Positions 22,985 through 35,119 of a stretch of 64,000 nt of DNA are shown piece by piece. The notes beneath the pieces were generated by a model. The model saw only the letters and a program-made list of their open reading frames with translations, was not told the DNA's origin and did no database searches. A program made the position numbers and the translations under genes. Numbering within the stretch: position 1 is the stretch's first letter; each line of letters opens with the position of its first letter. This stretch comes from Aselliscus stoliczkanus. Its lineage: Eukaryota; Chordata; Mammalia; Chiroptera; Hipposideridae. Location of the stretch: contig CM066738.1 in assembly GCA_033961575.1 (NCBI GenBank), positions 68,495,478 through 68,559,477 of the forward strand, in the 5' to 3' direction.

Positions 22985-23040
22985 TTTGTTATTTGTGTTT
23001 CTTGTCTTCCTCGGTTAGCTTGTTTTCCCCTTTCTTCTGT

Positions 23041-23907
23041 TTAAAAAAGCCCTTTTAACATTTCCTGCAATGCTTGCTTGGTGGTAATGAATTGCTCAAG
23101 CGTACTCTTTTCTGAGAAGCTCTTTATGTCTCCTACAATTTTAAGTGATAGCCATGCTGGGTAGAGCAATCTTGGTTGTAGACCTTTATTTTGTGTCACT
23201 TTGAATATCTCCTGCTTCTCCCTTCTGGCCTGCAGAGTTTCTCTAGACAAGTCAGCTGTTAGTCTTATAGGAGTTCCTTTGTATGTAACTTGCTGTCTTT
23301 CTCTTGCTGCTTTTAGGATTCTATCTTTGTCTTTAAGCTTTGCCATTTTAACTATGATGTGTCTGGGTTTTGCCTGTTTCGATTCAGCCTGTCTGGAACT
23401 CTGTACTTCCTCGGCTTATATGTCAATTTCCTTCACCAGAGTAGGGAAGTTTTCAGTCAGTATTTCTTTAAATACATTCTCAATCCCTTGCTTCTTCTCT
23501 TCTCCTTCTGGTATTCCTATGACGTAAGAGTTGTTGCGTTTCATCTTGTCCCAGAGGTCTCTTAAACTATTTTCATTCTTTTTAATTCTTTTTTCTTTTT
23601 GTTGTTCCAGCTGGGTGATTTCTGCTATTTTGTCTTCTAATTCACTGATTCGCTCCTCTGCTTCACCTACTCTACTGGTGATTCGTTCGAGTGGTTTCTT
23701 CAGTTCAGTTTTTGTATTCTTTAGTTCTAACTGGTTGTTTTTTTATGGTATCCCTATCCTTATGTCCTCACTAAGTTCCTTAAATATTCTGATCATCAGT
23801 GTTCTAAACTCTGTCTCTGAAAGTTTGGATACCTCTGTTTCATTTAGTTCCATTTCTAGAGTTTTCTTCTGATCTTTTACTTGGGACATGTTTCTTTGTT
23901 TTTTCAT
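23041..23907 (-). pseudogene. L1-2 ORF1 pseudogene
   Basis: Start at 23907 (MKKQRNMSQ). Coiled-coil region, then the MAKLKDKDRILKAARERQQ block (near 23340) and an ancestral C-terminus ending MLKGLF with stop at 23041. The open C-terminal 101 codons differ from the L1-1 copy by very few residues, although the flanking 5' UTRs differ far more. Frameshifts lie in the N-terminal half. Confidence 0.92.
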
Positions 23908-25409
23908 TCTGGCTGTTGTTCTGTGAATGCTTCAATGTATTAGATAGATCACCTAGAAAGAAGAGAAATAAAAAAAGAAACAAAGACAAAAAAAAAAAAG
24001 AGGTTGGGTCCTCCCCGTCCTCTTTAATCTGCAGACTACTTGCTCAGGCTTGCAGTGATCTTTCCATAATTAGCTGCTGTGTGCTCAGGAACCGTGCTCA
24101 CAACAACAACAACAAAAAACAATATTCACAGGTTGTTGCAGGTTGTCCACTACTGCAACAAAACCCCTCTGTAGCCTGACGAGATGTGGACCAGGCACCG
24201 GGGGCTCAGGGTGCCTCTGGCAACACGGCTCTAGGTGCGTGGGGCCAGCCCCCAAGGCACCAGTTGATGTGGTCAATGGCCCCCACAAAGTCAGAGCAGC
24301 ATGCACCCTGCACCAGCAATCAGTCCACACAAACTCGCCAGGAAAGCCTCGATCGGATCACGCAGGTGCACAGCTCCTGGCCCAACACTCTCAGGAAAAC
24401 TCCCCATCTCAGCCTGTCCCAATCAACTGCCCGCAGATCAGGCTAAGCAGCCCAACAGCCAATCCCCAGCCTTGCAACTCTGCACAAACAGTGCGGAGAG
24501 CGGGGACCCAAGGCCGCTCGCGCACTCCTGATTCTCAGTGAACAGACTGATGCAGCTGGAGAGCACCCGCCCTGCGTTTCCCTCCCAATGCTGCACAAAC
24601 AGTGCAGTGGGTGGGGCTCCAAAGCGGCTCGCGCACTGCTGCATCTCAGTGAGCATCCTGATGTAGCCGGAGGGCACCTGCCAGGCGTTTCCCTGGCAAT
24701 GCAGCACAAGCAGGGCGGAGGGTGGGAATCCATGGCCGCATGCACCCACACGCACGCTCGCACTCTTGCGCCAAGTTCACCATACCAATGGGATCCCGGA
24801 TCTCACCCTCTGTTGGAGGGTGGGGCCCCATCCTGAAAAAATGGAGCCCTCCTGTACACTGCTTGTGTGCAAGCTCCACACCAGGGAAACAATTGTCCCA
24901 AAACCTCCAGCTTCTGCACCAAAGGTGCTCAGTTCACAAACTCCTGGGTCTGGCTCACACAGCTATTCCCTCCAACAGGAACCAGGTGAGTGCTCACCGG
25001 CGAGCGAACCCGTGTGCCAGCCCCACTGGTTCTCCAGCCACCCTCAGCCTCACTGAGCTGAGCAAAGAGAGTCCCCTCTAATTTCTACTGCCAGCTATCG
25101 TAGAACTCCTCTTCCTGGCAAAGCCACTCTGGGCTGGTGAGCTCGGTGTGGGGCCGGAGAGTCTCTCCCCCAACCAGAGAAGACCACAGCTGGGGTGTCC
25201 CTCACGGGGCTCGCCCTCTCTCGTCTGCGCCCCTCCTACCAGACTTGACGTGGCGTCCTCTTTAGGTCCTTCATTAGAGGTTTTATTCATCTAATGTTCA
25301 TGGGACTTCCGATGTTAAATGTTGTATAAATTATTTGTAATTTTGATGTGATCTGGGAGCCAGTTGGGAAAGCGTCCATCTATTCTGCCATCTTACCGGA
25401 ACTCTCTGT
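23908..25409 (-). promoter_or_regulatory. L1-2 5' UTR / internal promoter region
   Basis: GC-richer segment with an A/G-rich patch directly upstream of ORF1 (23955-24002), a CAA repeat at 24099-24118, the 111-bp tandem repeats and the terminal AAGATGGC box. Promoter function is inferred by homology. Confidence 0.75.
24478..24770 (-). repeat. 111-bp tandem repeats in L1-2 5' UTR
   Basis: Same repeat as in L1-1, again about 2.6 units. The TTTCCCT(C/G)(C/G)C unit ends are at 24586 and 24697, giving a period of 111 bp. Confidence 0.85.
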
Positions 25410-25422
25410 ATTCTTCACTTCT

Positions 25423-25626
25423 GGCTTGTTGTTTTTTATGGTTTCTATGTTTTTGTGTGTGTTTGCAAGCTCTTTGTTGAAGTTCAAACTAACTTCTTTG
25501 AGCATCCTTATAAACATTGTTTTGAACTCTATCTCTGGTATGTTGCTTGCCTCCATTTCATTTAGCTCTTTTTCTGGATTTTTATTTTGTTTTTTTTCAT
25601 CTGAATGTATTTCTTTGTTTCTTCAT
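25423..25626 (-). pseudogene. Old-A ORF1 pseudogene (N-terminal part)
   Basis: Continuation of old-A ORF1 on the far side of L1-2. Conserved ATG at 25626 (MKKQRN-like context), then a Glu/Lys/Leu-rich coiled-coil sequence. The upstream 5' UTR runs to 27228. Confidence 0.75.
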
Positions 25627-27228
25627 TTTGACTGCCTCTCTGTGTTTGTTTCTATGTATTAGATTCATCTGCTGTGTCTCCCAGTCTTGACTGGGTGGCC
25701 TTATGTAGTAGGTGCCCTGTGAGGCCCAGTGGCACAGTCTCCCCTAGTCACCTGAGCTGGGTACTCCATGAGTGTTCTGTGTGTGTGCTCTTCTGTTATA
25801 GTTGAGCCTTGATTGTTATTGGCATGTCAGTGGGTGGGATTCACCCTCAAGCTGATTGGCTCTGGGGTTTGGCTATGTCTATAGTTTATGGGCTTCTGTG
25901 TTTAAGACTTACCCCACTAAGTGGCATTTGCCCCAGTGGGCTCTAGTGCCTGTTGAGAGCACCCATTGTGTGTGCCACTTGTGGGGCTAATTGGGCAGTG
26001 CTCTGCTATAGTCTGAAGCCAACCTCCAAGCGTGTTGGTTCTGAGGCCTCTTGGGAGGGGACCCAGCGAAGGGCCAGGTTACTTACTGCTTATGACTGGT
26101 CGGGGGCTACCTGGTAGGAGCTACAAAGTGATCTGTGGTTGTTCTCTCCCTATGCTAAAACTAGAGGTGCGTGGGAAAGGCCATGCTGCAATCTGAGGAC
26201 AGCTGCCACCAGTATCAGGCCTGGGGTAACTCCACAAAAAGCCAGGACACCCATAGGCCTGCTGCCACCTGCCAGCTCCCTTAATGTTTAGCCACTGATA
26301 AAGTCTCATGCATTATTCGAGTTGGGTGAGGCAGAGTGTCTGGGAGTCACTAGAATGGGAAGAGTATGGTCACCAGATTAATGTATACACTGGCTTGGTG
26401 CGAGTGCTGAGCCTGGAGTGACTCAGCAAAAGTTTCAGAACACACTGAGGCCAGTCACTGCCTGCCTGGGTCTCATGGATTTTGATAGTTTTCCAAGAAA
26501 GAGTGTAATGCGGAAGGGGTTGGCTGCTCACAGAGAAAGTGCCTCCAGTGGTGTGAGAGTTGGGTGGGGCAGGATCTCAGCTGAGTCAGCAGAGCGGTAG
26601 AGCTCATCAGATTCAGATTTGGCCTATAGGGATGGGTTCAACATAGGAAAGATGGCACCTGCCTGCTGACTGCCTGGGAGGAAGACTCCTAATCAGGAAA
26701 ATGCCAACTGTCCTCCAGTATTCTCCCATAGCCACACACCTCAGTCTGCCCCCCATATGTCTCCAAGGTCCCCCGAGTCACCATCCCTCTGCTAGAGCCC
26801 AAGGTGAGTGTCTGTGAGTGAGTGACTCTATGCATGGTCTATGTTTCCTGCAGCTTTCTGCCCCACCCAAACATTCGGAATCCCCACTATTTTTCACAGC
26901 CAGATTTTGTGAGGGTTCTTCTTCCCAGCACCAGTACTCCAGGCTGGGGAGCCTGGTGTGGGGGGCTGGTGTCCCTCACTCCTTTGGGGGACTTCCATAG
27001 CTGAAGTATCCCTCCTGATTCTGAACCGCCACAGGGAGGTTTGGGGTCCATTCTGAATGTCCGCCCTTTCTACCAATCTCTACATGGCTTCTTCTTTATA
27101 TTTTTAGTTATAGGACTTCTGTTCAGCTAGACTGCAGATGGTTCTCCAGGTTGATTGTTATGTAATTTACTTGTAATTTTAATGTATTCATGGAAGAATG
27201 CAGGTATGGTATTTAAGTATTCCACCAC
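25627..27228 (-). promoter_or_regulatory. Old-A 5' UTR
   Basis: About 1.6 kb of GC-richer sequence, distinct from the young L1 5' UTR and without the 111-bp repeats. It is alignable by eye to 55578-57037 of old-B (for example the GGCCTTATGTAGTAGGT segment at 25700 and 55649). It ends in a degenerate CAAGGTGG box. Confidence 0.75.
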
Positions 27229-27545
27229 CTTGAATTTCTCTATGAAATGCCTTCTCTTATCTTTATTACTTGGTCTGTCTTGCCAGGAATTTGGCATTCT
27301 TATTAGTCTCTTCAAATAACCAATATTTGTCTCTGTCGATCCTTTTCAGTATACCCTTTCCCCCCTTAATTTCTGCCATCTTTATTAGTTTCTTCCTTCT
27401 ATTTTTTCCCCCCTGCTCCTCTTTTTAACTTCTTAAGTAGCATTCATAGTTCACAGAATTTCAGCCCTGATTCTTTACTACTATTATATAAGCATTTAAG
27501 ACTATAAATTTATCTATACCCCTTTAGAATACTTTAATGTTTAAT
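27229..27545 (-). mobile_element. Ancient L1M LINE ORF2 (segment 4)
   Basis: The ancient L1M resumes after old-A. The block around 27290-27330 and the TATAAGCATTTAAGACTATAAAT block near 27490 fit old L1 ORF2 just upstream of the segment that ended at 14640. Confidence 0.55.
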
Positions 27546-28340
27546 AATTATTAACAATTATTAATATTTTAAACATTTATTAATATTAAAGAATCTTTGC
27601 CTTCACATTACTGAGACATTAAATACATTTCATCATATTTAAAATTTTGGGTTTAACAGCTTATAATACAACTACTAGAAAATCTGGTCCTAAGTTCAGT
27701 TAATTTCTATACTTGATTTTAATGATGTTTATAGCTGAAAAAGACACCTCACAAAAATATATAAATACAAAAATGAAAGATATGTATCATTAGATGCACT
27801 TATAAATAATGGGTTTTTTGTTTGTTTTGTTTTACCTGCAAGCACCTATTATGCAAGATTTTTGTTAGTATTTGATTATAGAATTTTGAGCTTCTCTGAT
27901 CTGAAGATACTGCTTTTTATGTTTTTGACAACTGGTTAAAAAACCACTGATATTCTTCATTTGGAATAGTTAAGAAATAATCTTTTTTCTAAATCTAAGT
28001 GGACAGATAAAAGAATTCTAAGAGGTGAAACACATCTTTTAGGCCAGAAAGTTACATAATAATGGAAAGATTTCTAAACATACTCTGCAGAGACTATTGC
28101 TGTTTTTTTATTTTTGACTTAAAACATTTTACTAAGTTTCAGTTTAGCCATAGCCTCTTAGTGCCTTATGGATTTTTATGTCAAAGATCTAGATGATGGG
28201 TCATTTAAAAATACTTATTTTTATCTTATTATATATTTCAAATACACAAGCAGGTAGAAAATTGAGAACATGAGCATCCACCATCCCTTTATTTTTGACC
28301 CAGCTGGCTTTAGCATTCACTTACATCCCTAGGTAACCAA
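27546..28340. other. AT-rich unique sequence
   Basis: No repeat or gene recognised. Multiple AT-only runs (for example 27540-27600) but no coding frame. Confidence 0.5.
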
Positions 28341-28430
28341 GCATTTTATTGTCATTGCAATGCAGGGTATACATAGTAGGCACTCCACAGGTAATGGATG
28401 GTTGGGTGAATGTGTAAATGAATGAATAAT
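28341..28430 (+). repeat. MIR/L2-like 3' tail fragment
   Basis: The pattern ATAGTAGGCACTC...AATGAATGAAT resembles the shared 3' end of MIR/L2 elements; too short to classify. Confidence 0.5.
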
Positions 28431-28508
28431 GGAAGGAAGGAAAGAAGGAAGGAAGGAAGGAAGGAAGGAAGGAAGGAAGGAAGGAAGGAAGGAAGGAAGG
28501 AAGGAAAG
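28431..28508. repeat. (GGAA)n tetranucleotide repeat
   Basis: About 18 GGAA units with one interruption near the start. It grows out of the AATGAATGAAT tail of the preceding relic, a common origin for such arrays. GGAA arrays can bind ETS proteins in other contexts; no role is claimed here. Confidence 0.95.
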
Positions 28509-28539
28509 ACCTAATTATTTGGCTTCCTTTATAGACTGT

Positions 28540-28620
28540 GATCTGGAGGGAGGGACCACTTACTTATCTTTGTATCCCAGGTATCTAGCATAATGCCTGC
28601 ACATAGAAGGTGCTAAATAT
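28540..28620 (+). repeat. MIR/L2-like 3' tail fragment
   Basis: CTTTGTATCCCAGGTATCTAGC...ATAGAAGGTGCTAAATA follows the usual order of the L2/MIR 3' end. Confidence 0.55.
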
Positions 28621-30715
28621 TTTTGGAAAGAAGGGAAGAGAGAAAACAAGAAGTAAGGGAAGGAGAAAAGGAAGAACTGTGTATGTTCTTATCTGGTGTC
28701 TCAGTGAAAAGGAATGCTTAGTAGTTTTGGCCAGTTCAACTTTGACCTTATTTAAAGCTTTCTTAGTGCTTATTTTTAGTGAAGGCAGTCAATAAATATT
28801 CCCAGGATAGCAATTACCTCTCTATATGTGAAAATGTTTTCCAAAGGAATAGAGGAACTAGTGAATTCTATTTTCATAGAGTCTCAAGGCTATTCCTAAT
28901 TGCCAATAGATTAGAAAATATTTGTCTTTGATGTTATTCTTTTCCTGTCTTTTAAAAGATAAAAGCCCAGCAGAGGTTTGTGGCAACTCCCACCTCAACC
29001 CTGGAAGTCTGTGGTGGGATAGATGATATAGTAAAATTTCCAGTCACTCAAAAGTTAAAGGGAATAAAGTCGGGCAAATAAACGGCCGCTGAAACTCAGC
29101 GCTGCGTGTTGGTATGTGGGATGCACACTCTCTCAAGATACTTTACCTCATGCCAGGTTCTTTAATCAACGCTTCTGACAAAGTTACATGGTTACCTGCA
29201 GTGAGACTCTGTAACAGTTTGAGAAGCTAACCTACCGTGAACTCTTGCTGTGAAAGTATTTAAATAATTAAAAACATTCCTTTATCAAAGGAGTCTCTTT
29301 CTGACAGTGGAATCCATAACTTCTGCAGCTTTTCTTTTCAAAACAGCTAGATGAAAGAGATGGTTGTGTTTTATGCAGCACCAGATAACTTTTTTTTTTT
29401 TAATGAGGCCAAACATTGTTTAAAACCTTATGTGATGAAAATCTTAATAATCATAGATTGGGGCACCCAGCTTCTTATTGGGATAAGACTGTAAAGTCTT
29501 TCTCCAAGAGGAATGAATGTTGTAACTGCACAACATAAGGAGATGTTTGTATTTTTTTTGTTTGGATCTTGACGAGCTGTTTTTGTTTACACAGGGAGTC
29601 ACTGAGCAGGAAGTCTCAGCAGTAGGTTTCAGGCTCAAATCTTCAAAGATCAGTAAGAAGGGAAACAAAAGTGCCTGAATGTGCGCGCACACACAAAATC
29701 GTCATGTCTTACTCATTGTGGAGGCAATACAAACAGCACTAAGAAATGCCTTGAGATTTAAGATGGGGCACATCTGGAGGAGGAAGTCAAGAGGAGGATA
29801 TGATGATGATAAGTGAGGGAAATACCACCCTCTGAGCATTTTTTTTTTTTTTAAATGACAACCATTACAACAGCAATACCTTCCAAAGTTGAAGCTATTG
29901 AAATTCACCCAAACAGGTCCAGATGGTCTGAAGCCCTCTGAGAATGAAAGTGCCCTGCTATGGGATTTAGAAATGTTACTGATGAGATTAAAATGCCTCT
30001 GCAGATACCAGAAGGAACAGGCACTATCCCTGTAATATTTTGTCCCTGGATTGTGGCCCACAGTGAAAACTGGATGATATGGAAAAGAAGGAATGTTGTC
30101 ATGGCAACAGAAAGAGATACAGGGAACCTGGAAAAGGAAGCTTCTGTTAAGCATACCAAGGAGTTCTGATTTGTGTACAAGTTGTTCCTGCAGCAGAGCA
30201 CAATACCCAGTTAGATGAAGATCTCACTCTTTGCATTCTCCAAGCAAACTTACAAGGAAAGGTGAGCCCTGGTTAGTGGGCCAAGTATGATGCTCTCCAT
30301 AGCAACATACCTGCTATCATAATTGAGAGATGTGTTACTGGTTTATAAGTCAATTTTCTCAAGTTTGGCTATTGTAGACAGTCATTCCCCAGGCTCCAAT
30401 ATTCCTGAATGAACTGATTAGAGCAAGGTTTGGAACCAAAAGATAAAATCTGAGGCCCAGCCTCTAGGCCTAAGCTGCTTATAAGGCCCCAACTCACCTG
30501 AAGGGATACCAGACACTGGTACAGCTATGACTTTAGCCACCTTGAGTACCCAGGGAAGGACTAAGGGGGCCATCTTTTAAAGCCAGCTGTTACTCAATTT
30601 GCAATCAATTCTCTACTTTGTGTCTTTTCTGACCTTGGATTTCAGCATTTAGCATTGGTCCCATAAACACCCCACCTTCTTTCTGTTAGTCTGATATACC
30701 ACTCACTTAATGGGA
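28621..30715. other. Largest repeat-poor stretch, no gene recognised
   Basis: About 2.1 kb without any transposon I recognise. It holds a few CpGs around 29070-29110, an interrupted T run near 29389-29402 and another near 29840-29853. The open frame at 29960-30169 (69 codons, plus) shows no domain, no splice context and no conservation evidence, so it is not called as a gene. Confidence 0.5.
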
Positions 30716-30726
30716 CATTTTACTGT

Positions 30727-30915
30727 CTGTAAAGCCTTTCATATTCATGATTTCATTTGGCCAACATAACAACCCTGAGAAGTAAGTAGTATCATTACCC
30801 CATTTCATGGATGAGAAAAATGAGGCTCGGAGAAGCAAGGTGACTTAGGCATGATCACTTAGCTAGTGGGTAGTGGGGCCAGAACCTGAACCGAGATGTT
30901 CTGGTTTGATTTCTG
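30727..30915 (-). mobile_element. MIR SINE relic
   Basis: In the minus sense it has the MIR order: tRNA-like B-box region (near 30890), the ACTAGCTAAGTGATC core, CCTCATTTTTCTCATCC, then the AATGATACTACTTACTTCTC block and the 3' part. Strongly diverged, as expected for an element that moved before the eutherian radiation. Confidence 0.85.
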
Positions 30916-31309
30916 TGATGACATGTGGCTATACCCTTAAACCACTGATAGACAAACTTTTTCTTAGCTTCATATTCCTGTGAAAATATACTCCAAACAT
31001 ATGTATATTATCTAGAAATTATAAAATATATGACAATGTTAATGAATTAAGTACATCATATTATAGAACATACAAAAAACCAGACATTTTTGAAAGGGTA
31101 AAAAATGAAATAAATGATGTTTTAAAAAATAGTTCATTTTAGTTATTAAGTAAAACCAAATTTTGCTCTAACTAAAATTACTAATATTATTATTTTTAAG
31201 GGAGATGTTGTGATAGTCAAAGCTTCAGTGTTTATGAAAATCTTGGTTTAGTACTTTGTGATGTAGTGATTTTCAAGTTTGGTCCTCAATTCAATATATT
31301 TTGATACCT
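30916..31309. other. AT-rich unique sequence
   Basis: Nothing recognised. Confidence 0.5.
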
Positions 31310-32250
31310 TAAAAATAAACTATTTGTGGATAATTTTAGATTTACAAGAAGTTGCTTAGATAGTACAGAGTTGTGTGTACCCCTCACTCAGATCCCCATT
31401 GTTAACATCTTACATTACTGTGATACATTTGTCAAAACTTAGAAACTGACATGGGTACATTATTATTCCAGACTTATTTGGAATTCACCACTTCAACGTT
31501 TTCTTTCTGCATCAGGATCCAATCCAGGGTTTCACATTGCATTTGGTTGTTGTGCCTCCCAGCCTCCTCTAGTCTGTGACAGCTTCTCAGTCTTTCCTTG
31601 TTTTTCATGACCTTGACTACTAGAGAATTATCAGCCAAATAGTTTGTGGAATGGCCCCTTGATCTGTGTTTTTCTGTTTTTCTCATGATTAGACTGGGGT
31701 GATGTTTTTTTGGAACAAATACAGAAGTAAAGTGCCCTTCTCATTATCTCATGTTAGGGGTACATGATAGCCATAAAACATCACAGGGGATGTTAGCCAT
31801 CATTTGGTTAAGGCAGTGTTTGCCAAGTTTCCCCACTGTAGAGTTACTATTTTTCCCTTTCCCTACTCTATTCTTTGAAAGCGAGTCACTAGGTCCAGCC
31901 CACCCTCATGGCACAGGGAAAATGGGCTGGAAGTTAAGCTCTACCCATTGACTCATGGATATTTATTTTATAGTTTGAGTTATAATCCAATACTATGTTA
32001 TCTGTTTTGTTCAAATTTTTTCCAGCTTTGGTCATTGGGAGTTCTTTTAGGTTGGTTCTTCTGTCCCTTTGATATCCAATCACACTTTTTATTTTGGCCG
32101 GAGGGGTGGAGTGGGGGGTGGTTTATTCCCCAACTTTTTGGTACTACAAGATGCTCTTGGTTTATCTCATATTTTCCCTGCCCCAGCCCTGAAATTACTT
32201 AGTTCTCCTAGGAGGCTTGGTTGTTTATTGCAAAATGGATTTAGAAACCA
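31310..32250 (-). mobile_element. Ancient L1M-type 3'-UTR relic
   Basis: The ordered blocks TACAGAGTTGTGTGTACCC, GTTAACATCTTACAT, AGGATCCAATCCAGGGT, TCATGATTAGACTGGGGTGA and GAGTCACTAGGTCCAGCCC match from memory a common old L1M-related 3' segment. No ORF. Family assignment is tentative. Confidence 0.55.
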
Positions 32251-33009
32251 TTATGTGCTCATTGCTATTGGGGTATCCTTTATTCTAGGCCCATTCAGTG
32301 GACAGAATCATGACATACACACAGAGATATGTGTACTAACTCATGTTTACATTCATGATAATTACTTTTTAACAGGCAACAGAAAAAGATTCTTTACAGA
32401 GATAAATAGACTGAAATAAGATAATTGCATCATTGACTAAATTTTCTAAAATATGATATCTAATTCTTTCTTTTGCTCTTTCTTTTTTTGACTGGACCAA
32501 ACAAATAAATCTCAACACCTAGATTTTACTTCTATAGCTTACACAAATGCATTGTACATTCTTGAATAATGAATTTTTATAATATTAATTTGTAAGCTTT
32601 TCTACATGATACCTAATTTAAAATTGTATCCACCAGTTATACAAAACTTTTTGTTTAAATTCATCTAGTAAACCTAAATATTCCCTGGTGTTAATTGGTC
32701 CTTGCAAGCTAGAAAGCATTTCTGTATTGTACATTTAAAAGTGGATTCAAAACTGATTTAAATTCTTAAAAAGAAGCTATAAATTCTCTTTCCAATTTTT
32801 TAAAAAGTACAGATATCAGGGGTTTTATAGATGACACATACTATTTTAGGCAACAGAATTCCATAGTCATGGAAATATTTTCAGATATCTAGCTTCACAA
32901 GGCTTTTTCCATAGTACAAATTTCATTCAGACATTATTTACTTTCTCACTCATTGTGAACATGTCACCTTTATTGTGAAGTGACAGAGTAAAAGTATTTA
33001 TTTTTATTC
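32251..33009. other. AT-rich unique sequence
   Basis: No gene or repeat recognised. Confidence 0.5.
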
Positions 33010-34735
33010 ATTTATCTATGTATTTTTTATTGTGGGAAAGCATACATAACACAGAAGTAATAATTTTTTTTTTTAAAGATTTTTATTGGGGAATTGGGGG
33101 AGGGGAACAGAGTTGGGGAATCGGGGAAGGGAAACAGACAAGTTGCTATCCTTTTGTTCTTCAGTCTAGTTCTGGAGGATGTTGCTTCACTGGCCCATGT
33201 TGGTATTATCATTGGGCTCTTCCCGGGTGAGGCAGATCAGTCTCCGGCCTCTGGACATTACTCATGGCAGCTGTTGGCAGCTCACTCTGGCTGCTGGCCA
33301 CTCATGCTGGCTGCCAGCCACTCACTGTAGCCTATGGCAGCCCACTGCTGCAGGGGCTGCAGCCTACATTGTCGCTAGGTCTCGCGCAGCCCAGCTCCAG
33401 GTGGAGCTGTTGTTCACCATCTTAACTGTAGAAGGTAGTGTCACTGGCCCTCATATGTGGGATCTGAGCTGGGGTTGCTGGCATCCCACGCCCGCTCTTA
33501 ACCAATGGGCCACTCGGCCAGCCCAAAAAAAGTAACCATTTTTAAGTGTACAATTTAGTGGTAATATTCACACTGTGCAACCACCACCATCATCTCTACA
33601 ATGTTTCATCTTGTAAATCTGAAAATCTGTATTCATTAAACAATAACTCCCCATTTTCCTCTCCCCTAAACTCTCTAGCAGATACCATTCTACTTTCTGT
33701 CTCTATGAATTTGGCTACTTTAGGTACCTCATATAAATGGGATCAGACAATATTTTTTCTTTTGTGTCTGACTTTCTTTCTTAGCATTATATATTCAAGG
33801 TTCATTAATGTTGTAGCATGTGCGAGAATTTCCTTCCTTTTTCAGGATGAATAATATTCCATTGTATGTATGTATCACATTTTGTTTATGCATTTATCTG
33901 TTAATGGAAATTTGAGTTGTTTTTCACTGTTAGGTTATTGTGTGTAATGCTACTATGAATGTGGGTGTACAAATATCTGTTTAAGTTCCTGCTCTCACTT
34001 CTTTTGTGTATATAACTAGAAGTGGAATTGCTGGGTTATGTAGTGATTCTGTGTTTAATTTTTCTGATAACCACCATACTGTTTTCCATTGCAGCTTATA
34101 CCATTTTACATTTCTACTGGCAATGCACAAGGGTTCCAATTTCTCCACATCCTCACCAACACTTGTCATGTTCTAGATATTTTTCTTTTTTATAATAGGC
34201 ATCCTAATGGGTGTGAAGTGGTATCTCATTGTGGTTTTGTTTTGCATTTTCCTAATGATTAGTGATGTTCAGCACTTTTTATATGCTTATTGACCATTTG
34301 TATATCTTCTTTGAAGAAGCGTTTTTCTTTGAAATTATTTGCCCATTTTTGAACTGGTTTGTTTGTTTTCTGTTATTGAGTTTTAGGAGTTCTTTATATA
34401 TTCTGGATATTCATCCCTTATCAGGTATGTGCTTTGCAAATATTTTTTCTCATTCTGTGGGTTGCCTTTTCACTCTGTTGATAGTATCCTTTGAAGCACA
34501 AAAGCTTTAAATTTTGATGAAGTACAATTTACTTATATTTGCTTTTGTTTCCCATGCTTTGGTGTCATATCCAAGATATCATTGCCAAATACAACATTCT
34601 GAAGCATTCTCCCATGTTTTCCTTGAAAATTTTAATAGTTTTAGCTGTTATGTTTAGGTCTTTGATTTATTTTGAGTTAATTATTATATTAATATAATGT
34701 AATGTAAAGGTCCAACTTAAGAATATTTACTTAAA
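33010..34735 (-). mobile_element. Older L1 (L1M type), 3' UTR and ORF2 end
   Basis: On the minus strand a 3' UTR (33010-33760) leads into the C-terminal third of ORF2. The ATTCCATTGTATGTATG block near 33857, the GAAGTGGAATTGCTGGG block at 34019 and the GTGGTATCTCATTGTGG block at 34218 are the complement of well-known ORF2 segments. It is 5'-truncated at about 34735, has no intact frame and hosts a SINE at 33064-33524. Confidence 0.78.
33064..33524 (-). mobile_element. Long tRNA-derived SINE (type A, long)
   Basis: Complete copy with T+ tail, body and head; inserted in the 3' UTR of the older L1, with AGTAA on both sides as part of the target-site duplication. Confidence 0.9.
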
Positions 34736-35109
34736 AAACACTATGTTGAGGAGAAAACTACTGAGAGCTATCTATCCTGAGAGTAAATTTGAAACTGTTT
34801 TGTAAAAAAATATGTATAAAGTATCTCTATATTCAACTGTTCTTCTAAATGTTTTGCCCCAAAATAGTCAATGGTATGGAGATTTTCTTGGTCATTTTCC
34901 ACCTCACTACAATTTCGGTTTTATAAAATCAGTCTCTAAAACCTTGAAATATACAGAAAGTGAAAATAAAATGACGGCTCATTATTTTAGTACTAAATAA
35001 ACTGTTGGAATACAGATTCTAGTGTCAAGTTTATATTAAATATTAGGAAATCTTAATTTTTCTTGTGTTTAAAACAATTTTAATATGGTCAGAGATTTTT
35101 TTTAAAAAG
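34736..35109. other. Unique sequence left of L1-4
   Basis: No feature recognised apart from an A/T-rich junction at about 35095-35120. Confidence 0.5.
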
Positions 35110-35119
35110 ATTTTTATTA

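Larger units (their letters stand above)
16961..25409 (-). mobile_element. L1-2: full-length dead L1 with 3' transduction, containing a solo LTR
   Basis: Bounded by a perfect 13-bp target-site duplication, ATTCTTCACTTCT (16948-16960 and 25410-25422), inside old-A ORF1. From its 3' side: poly-T (16961-16972), about 675 bp of non-L1 sequence, an L1 A-rich junction (about 17648-17672), 3' UTR, ORF2, ORF1, 5' UTR with tandem repeats, and an AAGATGGC 5' box (complement at 25387-25394). A 1038-bp solo LTR sits in ORF2. No ORF is intact. Confidence 0.93.
14722..27228 (-). mobile_element. Old-A: older L1 with a large ORF2 deletion, hosting L1-2
   Basis: Outer L1 on the minus strand: 3' UTR (14722-15461), fused ORF2 remnant (15462-16060), ORF1 (16101-16947, continuing at 25423-25626), 5' UTR (25627-27228) and a degenerate 5' end (complement of CAAGGTGG at 27223-27232). 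It is split by L1-2 at the duplicated ATTCTTCACTTCT (16948-16960 and 25410-25422). Compared with the young L1s about 3.2 kb of ORF2 is missing. The 3' UTR contains imperfect internal repeats. Confidence 0.85.

Noticed and set aside
29960..30169. 69-codon open frame in repeat-poor sequence
   Set aside because: No domain, no repeated or biased codon pattern, no splice sites or promoter visible; length is within chance for this composition.
32069..32419. 116-codon open frame
   Set aside because: Largely within an ancient L1M 3'-UTR relic; composition is low-complexity and there is no domain.
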